The notes under the pieces: generated by a model | The model's input: the letters and a program-made list of their open reading frames with translations, nothing else | Databases searched by the model: none | What the model was told of the DNA's origin: nothing | Translations under genes and position numbers: made by a program | Part shown: piece after piece, positions 44,936-50,760 of the stretch | How positions within the stretch are numbered: the stretch's first letter is position 1 | Layout of the letters: each line of letters opens with the position of its first letter | Source: an uncultured Clostridia bacterium | GTDB taxonomy: Bacteria; Bacillota; Clostridia; Lachnospirales; CAG-274 | Length of the DNA stretch: 64,000 bases | Assembly (NCBI GenBank): GCA_947628755.1 | Contig: CANRBC010000007.1 | Span: 1 to 64,000 of the forward strand | Direction of reading: 5' to 3'

Positions 44936-46186
44936 ATGTCAGTAGTACGTCCCTTTAAAGGATACAGACCCATACCGAGACTATGCAAGGCTGTGGCGGC
45001 TCTTCCTTATGATGTAATGAGCTCCGAGGAGGCAAGGGAAACGGTAAAGGACGAGCCCTATTCCTTTCTTCATGTGGATAAGGCGGAAATAGACTTACCC
45101 GAGGGAACGGATATATATTCCGATGAGGTCTATGCAAAGGCAGCCGAAAATCTAAGCAGAATGATAAAAGAAGGCGTGTATATACAAGATGAAAAGCCTG
45201 TGTTCTATATATACAGGCTTACTATGAAAGGACGTTCTCAGACGGGTCTTGTTGCCTGCACCTCCATAGACGAATATATAGAGGGCAAAATAAAAAGGCA
45301 TGAGCTGACAAGAGCCGACAAGGAGGAGGACAGAGTTCGCCATGTAGACGCCTGCAATGCCAATACAGGTCCTATATTCCTTACATACAGGGCAGAAAGT
45401 GAAATAGACGATATTATAAATACATGGAAAGAGGAGCACACGCCTATATATGATTTTGTATCACGGGACGATGTGGGGCATACCGTATGGCTTATAGACG
45501 AGGAGGCTGTAATAAACAGACTTTCAATGGTGTTTGCAAAAGTGCCTTCACTGTATATTGCAGACGGACACCACAGAAACGCATCGGCTGTAAGAGTGGG
45601 ACTTGACAGGAGGAAAAAAGCGAAAAAATATGACGAAAATGCGGAGTATAACTACTATCTCTCCGTGCTTTTCCCCGACAGTCAGCTCTATATAATGGAT
45701 TACAACAGAATAGTAAAGGATATTAACGGCAGGAGCAAGGATGAGTTTATAAAGGAAATAAGCGGCAAATTTGATGTCGAGGAATATAAGGGCGAGGGCT
45801 GCTATAAGCCCGACAGGATGCACACCTTCGGTATGTATATTGAGGGAAAGTGGTATATATTAAGAGCCAAAAAGGAGATAATACACGAAAAAGACCCGGT
45901 AGGCAGTCTTGACGTATCCATACTCCAGAACGAGCTTTTAGCGCCAATACTCAATATAGGAGACCCTCGTACCGACAGCAGAATAGACTTCGTAGGCGGA
46001 ATAAGAGGACTTAAGGCTCTTGAAAAGAGCGTTGATTCGGGCAAAATGAAGGTAGCCTTTTCAATGTACCCCACAACTATGGGACAGCTTATGAACATAG
46101 CCGACAAGGGGAAAATAATGCCGCCAAAGTCCACCTGGTTCGAGCCAAAGCTCAGAAGCGGAATTTTTATACATACTTTGGAATGA
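44936..46186 (+). CDS. DUF1015-family protein
   Basis: A 416-aa cytoplasmic protein of the DUF1015 group, widespread in Clostridia and other anaerobes. Conserved features are VRPFKGYRPI and ALPYDVMSSEEAR at the N-terminus, HELTRADKEEDR, YIADGHHRNASA (about 200-211) and FVGGIRGLKALEK near the end. The biochemical role is unknown. It belongs to the aspS-TPR run by spacing. Confidence 0.93.
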   Translation: MSVVRPFKGYRPIPRLCKAVAALPYDVMSSEEARETVKDEPYSFLHVDKAEIDLPEGTDIYSDEVYAKAAENLSRMIKEGVYIQDEKPVFYIYRLTMKGRSQTGLVACTSIDEYIEGKIKRHELTRADKEEDRVRHVDACNANTGPIFLTYRAESEIDDIINTWKEEHTPIYDFVSRDDVGHTVWLIDEEAVINRLSMVFAKVPSLYIADGHHRNASAVRVGLDRRKKAKKYDENAEYNYYLSVLFPDSQLYIMDYNRIVKDINGRSKDEFIKEISGKFDVEEYKGEGCYKPDRMHTFGMYIEGKWYILRAKKEIIHEKDPVGSLDVSILQNELLAPILNIGDPRTDSRIDFVGGIRGLKALEKSVDSGKMKVAFSMYPTTMGQLMNIADKGKIMPPKSTWFEPKLRSGIFIHTLE

Positions 46187-46256
46187 TACGAATATACTTA
46201 CGGCTTTCGGTAAAAATAAATATGTAAAAGCTATGTATTTATGGGAGGTTGTATTT

Positions 46257-46523
46257 ATGGAAACATTAAAGGTATCATCTAATTCACAGCCAAAATCCGT
46301 AGCAGGCGCTATTGCTGCAATTCTCAGAAATAATCAGGATGTGGAAATCCAGACGATAGGCGCGGGAGCTGTCAATCAAGCTGTAAAGAGCGTGGCTATT
46401 GCAAGAGGCTATGTAGCGCCCAACGGTATAGACCTTGTTTGCGTGCCCGCCTTTTCCCAGTCCGAAATAGAGGGGGAAATAAAAACGGGCATCAAATTTG
46501 AGATATTGAGAAGAGGCGAATGA
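46257..46523 (+). CDS. spoVS: Stage V sporulation protein S
   Basis: An 88-aa Alba-like small protein needed for proper coat/stage V progression in Bacillus. METLKVSSNSQPKSVAGAIA, IQTIGAGAVNQAVKSVAIARGYVAP and IEGEIKTGIKFEI are diagnostic. GGGAGG precedes the ATG at 46257. No obvious sigma-H promoter is seen. Its terminator-like hairpin is duplicated around element C. Confidence 0.97.
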   Translation: METLKVSSNSQPKSVAGAIAAILRNNQDVEIQTIGAGAVNQAVKSVAIARGYVAPNGIDLVCVPAFSQSEIEGEIKTGIKFEILRRGE

Positions 46524-46546
46524 AAAAGTAAATCCATAATGACAAG

Positions 46547-46569
46547 GAGGCTGCCTTTTGGCAGTCTCT
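46547..46569 (+). repeat. Duplicated hairpin, left copy (flanks element C)
   Basis: A 23-bp hairpin (arms GAGGCTGCC and GGCAGTCTC, loop TTTT) just after spoVS. An identical 23-bp copy lies at 46845-46867 beyond the element. It is probably the original spoVS terminator stem. Confidence 0.88.
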
Positions 46570-46844
46570 CTGCGTGTCGATAAAATCGACACGCTTGCAA
46601 GAAATGCCTTACGACATTTCTTGCAGATATTCGGGTATAAAAATATTGAGCTTTACGAAAGCCAATTTATGGTTTTCTAAGCTCAAATTTTTTCCTCAGG
46701 CGGGCAAAGCTCGCCTTGCGGATTAAAGTCTGCGACCTGGTTGCATGGCGAGCAGCATTACGAAGTAATGCGACCAGCGCTTTTTTTGCAAGCTGTTCTT
46801 TAATTTATATTTACTGTAAAAATATTGTTTTTTCGACAGGCTGA
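46570..46844 (+). mobile_element. Hairpin-duplicating element, copy C (275 bp, diverged)
   Basis: Same ends as copies A and B (GCGTGTCGATAAAATCGACAC at left less one base, TTTTTTCGACAGGCTGA at right) but changed inside. The second hairpin is GCAAGAAATG/CATTTCTTGC, a paired change relative to GAAAGAAATG/CATTTCTTTC. The third hairpin is replaced (TTGAGCTTTACGAAAG region), the fourth is AGGCG/CGCCT, and an extra nested hairpin (CTGGTTGC/GCGACCAG enclosing GCATTAC/GTAATGC) is inserted after CTGCGAC. There is no reading frame. Confidence 0.8.
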
Positions 46845-46867
46845 GAGGCTGCCTTTTGGCAGTCTCT
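46845..46867 (+). terminator. Duplicated hairpin, right copy (flanks element C)
   Basis: Identical to 46547-46569 and followed by TTTAATATTTT, so this copy keeps the T-rich tail of a terminator while the left copy keeps the spoVS-proximal flank. Confidence 0.8.
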
Positions 46868-46938
46868 TTAATATTTTGCCCTCACAGTCAGTGTATGATA
46901 AAACCAACGCACTGAAATTTATATTCTGTCTTTTAAGA

Positions 46939-46967
46939 TTGCAATTTGCGCTATACTTTGGTATAAT
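46939..46967 (+). promoter_or_regulatory. Promoter of the epimerase/glycosylase/nadD cluster
   Basis: TTGCAA (46939-46944) and TATAAT (46962-46967) are 17 bp apart, about 37 bp before the start at 47005. Confidence 0.65.
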
Positions 46968-47004
46968 AAAAATAACAATAAATTCTATTAAAGAGGTGGT
47001 AAAT

Positions 47005-47847
47005 ATGGCATTTGGAATGAGAGGACATGATTTAGGCGGAAAGCAGAAATTTGACGAATTTCTGGCAAAGGTAAAGGAGCATAATATCGACCTTGTGCAG
47101 CTTGCTTTTCAGAAGTCCATTACGGACATTGACTTTACAAGAGGAAACTACAATCCGGGCTTAGGCTATTACATAGGCAGAAGACTGAGAGAGAACAATA
47201 TTCATGTAGCGGTGCTTGGCTGCTATATCAATCCGACCAATCCCGTAGAGGGAAAAAGGGTCGAGGCGGTAAAGAAGTTTATAGAGCATCTTAAGTATGC
47301 AAAGGCAATAGGCGCAGACATGGTAGGCACAGAAACGGGCAGACTTGACGAGAATTTCAAAATAGTTCCCCAAACCTATACGGAGACCTGCTATCAGCTT
47401 CTTTTGAAATCCATGAGAGAGATAGTATCCGCAGCTGAAAAGCTGGGAGTAATAGTAGGTGTGGAGGGCGTTGCCACTCACACTCTTTATTCTCCGGAGA
47501 TGATGCAGAGATTCTTAAACGATATTGATTCGCCTAATGTAGAGGTAATACTTGACCCTGTAAATCTTCTGGACAGAAATAACTATAAGGAGCAGGAGGC
47601 TGTAATAGCAAAGGCGTTCAGATATTACGGCGACAGAATATCCGTAATGCACATAAAGGACTTTAAGCTGGATGAGAACGGCGACGTAGCCTTTGAGCAG
47701 GTAGGCGAGGGACTTTTCAATTACGCTCCGCTTTTCAAGCAGCTTAAGGCAACAAAGCCTTATATCACAATGCTTATTGAAAATTCAAACGAAAGCAGAT
47801 ACCACAGCGATTGCGAGTATTTACAGAAAATATATGACGAGGCTTAA
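47005..47847 (+). CDS. Sugar phosphate isomerase/epimerase-type TIM barrel
   Basis: A 280-aa protein of the xylose-isomerase-like/AP-endonuclease-2 TIM-barrel superfamily. Metal-site motifs in order: GTETGRLDE, VGVEGVATH, VILDPVNLL, VMHIKDFK and MLIENSNES. The start is the ATG at 47005 after GAGGTGG; the longer open frame runs into the repeat region. The substrate is unknown; relatives act on sugars or myo-inositol compounds. Confidence 0.88.
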   Translation: MAFGMRGHDLGGKQKFDEFLAKVKEHNIDLVQLAFQKSITDIDFTRGNYNPGLGYYIGRRLRENNIHVAVLGCYINPTNPVEGKRVEAVKKFIEHLKYAKAIGADMVGTETGRLDENFKIVPQTYTETCYQLLLKSMREIVSAAEKLGVIVGVEGVATHTLYSPEMMQRFLNDIDSPNVEVILDPVNLLDRNNYKEQEAVIAKAFRYYGDRISVMHIKDFKLDENGDVAFEQVGEGLFNYAPLFKQLKATKPYITMLIENSNESRYHSDCEYLQKIYDEA

Positions 47848-48415
47848 AAAAGACTTCTATACAAGAGATACGCTTAGGGTGGCAAAAGAGCTTCTGGGCA
47901 AGTATATAGTCCGAGAGCTTGACGGACACAGGCTTATTCTTATGATAACGGAGACCGAGGCATATATAGGCTCTGTGGACAAGGCGTGCCATGCCTATAA
48001 CTACAAAAAGACCGAGCGCACCTCCACACTTTTCAGAGAGGGAGGCTGCAGCTATGTGTATCTCATATACGGTATGTACTCCTGCCTTAATGTGGTAACG
48101 GATATTGAGGGAGAGCCCTGCGCCGTGCTTATAAGAGGCGGCGAGCCTGTGGAGGGCATTGAATATATGTCCCGACTTAGGTATGGAAAGGACTATGGCG
48201 AGCTTACAAGCTATCAGCTAAAGAATTTCGCCAACGGTCCGGGCAAGCTGTGTAAGGCTCTTGCCATAGACAGAGAATTGAACGGCGTATTACTTGACAG
48301 ACCGCCCCTTTATATTACAGAGGGCAGGGAAGTGCAAAACTGTAAAACAGGCAAAAGAATCAATATAGACTATGCGGAGGAAGCGGCGGACTTCCCTTGG
48401 AGATTTTATATATGA
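47834..48415 (+). CDS. 3-methyladenine DNA glycosylase (AAG/Mpg family)
   Basis: Removes alkylated purines (and hypoxanthine) in base excision repair. FYTRDTLRVAKELLGKYIV, the catalytic ITETEAYIG (Glu activating water), RTSTLFREGGCSYVYLIYGMYSCLNVV and NGPGKLCKALAI are diagnostic. I chose the ATG at 47834 (194 residues), which overlaps the upstream gene by 14 bp; the longer frame starts inside that gene. It overlaps nadD by 4 bp. Confidence 0.95.
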   Translation: MTRLKKDFYTRDTLRVAKELLGKYIVRELDGHRLILMITETEAYIGSVDKACHAYNYKKTERTSTLFREGGCSYVYLIYGMYSCLNVVTDIEGEPCAVLIRGGEPVEGIEYMSRLRYGKDYGELTSYQLKNFANGPGKLCKALAIDRELNGVLLDRPPLYITEGREVQNCKTGKRINIDYAEEAADFPWRFYI

Positions 48416-49632
48416 AACAGTTGGCGCAATATAAGAATTACAATAAAATAGCCATAATGGGCGGAACGTTCAATCCCATACACATAGGTCATCTTGTGGC
48501 GGCGGAGGCGGTACGCCAAGAGCTGGGCATAGAAAGAGTGATATTCATACCTACGGGCAATTCTCCTCATAAGGAAAACGACCCTATGTATAACGAGCAC
48601 AGATACCTTATGGCGGTGCTTGCCACAGTCACCAATCCCTATTTTGAGGTATCCCGTATGGAAATAGACCGTACCGGCAAAAGCTATACCGTAGACACGG
48701 TAAAAGAGCTAAGATATATGTGCAGCAAGGACTGTGAAATATACTTTATAACGGGAGCAGACGCCATAGAGCAGATATTGACGTGGAAAGACCCGGAGGA
48801 GCTTTTGTCTATATGCCGTTTTGTGGCGGTAACACGTCCGGGCTATGACAAGACAAGGCTTGAAAAAACCATAAACACACTTAAGAAAAAATACAAGGGC
48901 AATATAGTGTTTCTTGAAGTTCCCGCTCTTTCAATATCCTCTACGGATATACGCAACAGAGTTGTGGCGAACAAGACCATAAAATATCTTGTGCCGGACT
49001 CGGTGGAAAACTATATACTTAAATTCGGACTTTATTCTACGGAATTTGCCCTTACCCCTCGTATAAACGATATAAACAAAAGGCTGCACAGCGTACTTAC
49101 GCCAAAGCGTTTCAGACACACTCAGGGCGTTGCCGAGGAGGCGGTAAGACTGGCGGAGAGATACGGCGCGGATATGGAAAAGGCGTATTACGCAGGACTT
49201 CTGCACGATTGCGCCAAGTGCTATACCGATGAGGAAAAGCTCAGTATGTGCGAGGAATACAACGTACCTCTTGACGATGTTCTTATGAAGCAGCCGGATT
49301 TGGCTCACAGCTTTCTGGGAGCTGCTCTGGCAAGGGCTGAATACGGCGTCGACGATGAGGATATAATAAACGCTATATGCTATCATACCACAGGCAGAGC
49401 TAATATGTCGCTGCTGGAAAAGATAATATATATAGCCGATTATATAGAGCCCAACAGGGAATTTTTCCCCGGCCTTGAGGAAATAAGGCAGCTTGCCTAT
49501 ACGGATATAGACAGGGCAGTGGAATATTCCCTCCGAAACACGATAGACTATAACACAAATAAGAAAAGGATAATACATCCCCTGAGCATAACGGCTCTGG
49601 AATATTACAGGGAGGAAAATAATGAAAAATAA
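48412..49632 (+). CDS. nadD: NadD-YqeK fusion: nicotinate-nucleotide adenylyltransferase plus HD phosphohydrolase
   Basis: A single 406-aa frame joins two enzymes usually encoded by neighbouring genes. Residues 1-205 are NadD (GGTFNPIHIGHL nucleotide site, ISSTDIRNR near its end), which forms deamido-NAD in NAD synthesis. Residues about 215-400 are a YqeK-type HD domain (FRHTQGVAEEA, LLHDCAKCY, IIYIADYIEPNR); YqeK relatives are Ap4A hydrolases. No stop or frameshift separates them. GGAG precedes the ATG at 48412, which overlaps the glycosylase stop. rsfS overlaps the end. Confidence 0.95.
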   Translation: MKQLAQYKNYNKIAIMGGTFNPIHIGHLVAAEAVRQELGIERVIFIPTGNSPHKENDPMYNEHRYLMAVLATVTNPYFEVSRMEIDRTGKSYTVDTVKELRYMCSKDCEIYFITGADAIEQILTWKDPEELLSICRFVAVTRPGYDKTRLEKTINTLKKKYKGNIVFLEVPALSISSTDIRNRVVANKTIKYLVPDSVENYILKFGLYSTEFALTPRINDINKRLHSVLTPKRFRHTQGVAEEAVRLAERYGADMEKAYYAGLLHDCAKCYTDEEKLSMCEEYNVPLDDVLMKQPDLAHSFLGAALARAEYGVDDEDIINAICYHTTGRANMSLLEKIIYIADYIEPNREFFPGLEEIRQLAYTDIDRAVEYSLRNTIDYNTNKKRIIHPLSITALEYYREENNEK

Positions 49633-49993
49633 CAGAGATTCTTTTGAGGCGGCAAGGATAGCATACGCCGCTCTCGACGACAAGCTGGCAATAGATATAA
49701 GAGTGCTTGATATAAGCAAAATATCTACATTGGCGGATTATTTTGTAATTGCAAGCGGCTCTAATCCAAATCAGCTTAAGGCAATGTCCGATTCCGTAGA
49801 CGAGAACCTATATAAGGCAGGCTATATACTTAAGCATACAGAGGGTATGCAGAGCCACAACAGAAGCTGGGTGCTTATGGATTTCGGCGATATTGTAGTC
49901 CACCTTTTCAATAAGGAGGACAGGGATTTCTACGACCTGGAGAGAATATGGGGCGACGCAAGAGAAGTGCCGGAGGATGAATTAAAAGGGTAA
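49622..49993 (+). CDS. rsfS: Ribosomal silencing factor RsfS
   Basis: Binds ribosomal protein uL14 and blocks subunit joining under starvation. A 123-aa protein with DIRVLDISKISTLADYFVIASGSN, GYILKHTEGMQSHNRSWVLMDFGDIVVHLF and a C-terminal FYDLERIWGDA, all typical. It overlaps the nadD-yqeK frame by 11 bp, the canonical nadD-yqeK-rsfS order. Confidence 0.96.
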   Translation: MKNNRDSFEAARIAYAALDDKLAIDIRVLDISKISTLADYFVIASGSNPNQLKAMSDSVDENLYKAGYILKHTEGMQSHNRSWVLMDFGDIVVHLFNKEDRDFYDLERIWGDAREVPEDELKG

Positions 49994-50044
49994 TACCCCT
50001 ATACTTTACAATTTACTGTCAGCAATTTTATTTTTCACATTAAA

Positions 50045-50077
50045 TTAGCCGAGGATTATTTCCTCGGCTAATTTTGA
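50045..50077. terminator. Bidirectional terminator between rsfS and the tRNA cluster
   Basis: A perfect 11-bp stem (TTAGCCGAGGA/TCCTCGGCTAA) with T-rich sequence on both sides. It serves rsfS on the plus strand and the tRNA array on the minus strand, where a run of T directly follows tRNA-Gly(GCC). Confidence 0.8.
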
Positions 50078-50100
50078 TATTGTTTTTAAAAAAAAAAAAA

Positions 50101-50171
50101 GCGCGAGACGGGATTTGAACCCGCGGCCCTCGCCTTGGCAAGGCGATGCTCTACCACTGAGCCACTCGCGC
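50101..50171 (-). tRNA. tRNA-Gly(GCC)
   Basis: A 71-nt cloverleaf on the minus strand: acceptor GCGCGAG/CTCGCGC, D-arm GGCTCAGTGGTAGAGC, anticodon loop TTGCCAA (anticodon GCC) and T-arm with GGTTCAAAT. The CCA end is not encoded. Last of a three-tRNA array. Confidence 0.95.
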
Positions 50172-50175
50172 ATAA

Positions 50176-50246
50176 GCGGGTGAAGGGAGTCGAACCCTCG
50201 TCCTCAGCTTGGAAGGCTGATGTACTAGCCGTTGTACCACACCCGC
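50176..50246 (-). tRNA. tRNA-Gly(TCC)
   Basis: A 71-nt cloverleaf on the minus strand: acceptor GCGGGTG/CACCCGC, anticodon stem-loop CAGCCTTCCAAGCTG (anticodon TCC) and T-loop GGTTCGACT. The D-arm (GGTACAACGGCTAGTAC) differs from the neighbouring glycine tRNA. No encoded CCA. Confidence 0.94.
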
Positions 50247-50251
50247 AGAGA

Positions 50252-50324
<73 letters not shown>

Positions 50325-50345
50325 ATATTGTGCTGAACATTAAAT

Positions 50346-50374
50346 ATTATATAGCATACCGCATGAATTGTCAA
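50346..50374 (-). promoter_or_regulatory. Promoter of the tRNA array
   Basis: On the minus strand TTGACA (50374-50369) and TATAAT (50351-50346) are exactly 17 bp apart, about 20 bp before tRNA-Phe. Confidence 0.85.
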
Positions 50375-50487
50375 GAGTTTTATTTGCGCTATGCTTCAAA
50401 TAAAAATTTTGCGGAGGTTTATCGCTCTTTTTGATACTGCTGAAATTTTGTATAATTTCACCGGTAAATATTTGTATAATTACGCTA

Positions 50488-50516
50488 TTGAAAAGCAGGA
50501 CAAAAAGTCGTATCAT
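50488..50516 (+). promoter_or_regulatory. Possible promoter of the peptide/GH105 pair
   Basis: TTGAAA (50488-50493) and TATCAT (50511-50516) are 17 bp apart, leaving a leader of about 90 nt before the 44-aa peptide. Two TTTGTATAAT stretches upstream (about 50446-50480) are alternatives. Confidence 0.4.
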
Positions 50517-50610
50517 TAATTTGTTGTTTTTTTACAGAGGATAGATATATATAGAATTATTATATATGTATCTATATGATTTATTTTGTAGATGAAAAGG
50601 AGTAATTACA

Positions 50611-50745
50611 ATGAAAAAATCTTATTCAAAGCCAATGGCGGATATTGAGGTGTTTTCTATTGAAAGCATAATAGCCATGTCTGCTGTCGTAGTTAATAAT
50701 AGTCCTACTGTAGTTAGATATACTAAGGGCAGACTTAATTTCTAG
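50611..50745 (+). CDS. 44-aa MKKSY-type short peptide
   Basis: The peptide begins MKKSYSKPMADIEVFSIES and ends with a basic VVRYTKGRLNF. An AAAAGGAG site precedes the ATG. It shares MKKSYxxPxxxIxxFS with the 47-aa peptide at 3541-3684, while the rest differs. It directly precedes the secreted GH105 protein (15-bp gap, GGGAGG within it), so the two are co-transcribed. The central IIAMSAVVV is mildly hydrophobic but too short for a membrane helix. Function unknown; no cysteines or maturation enzymes are seen. Confidence 0.7.
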   Translation: MKKSYSKPMADIEVFSIESIIAMSAVVVNNSPTVVRYTKGRLNF

Positions 50746-50760
50746 GGAGGACAAAAGAAC

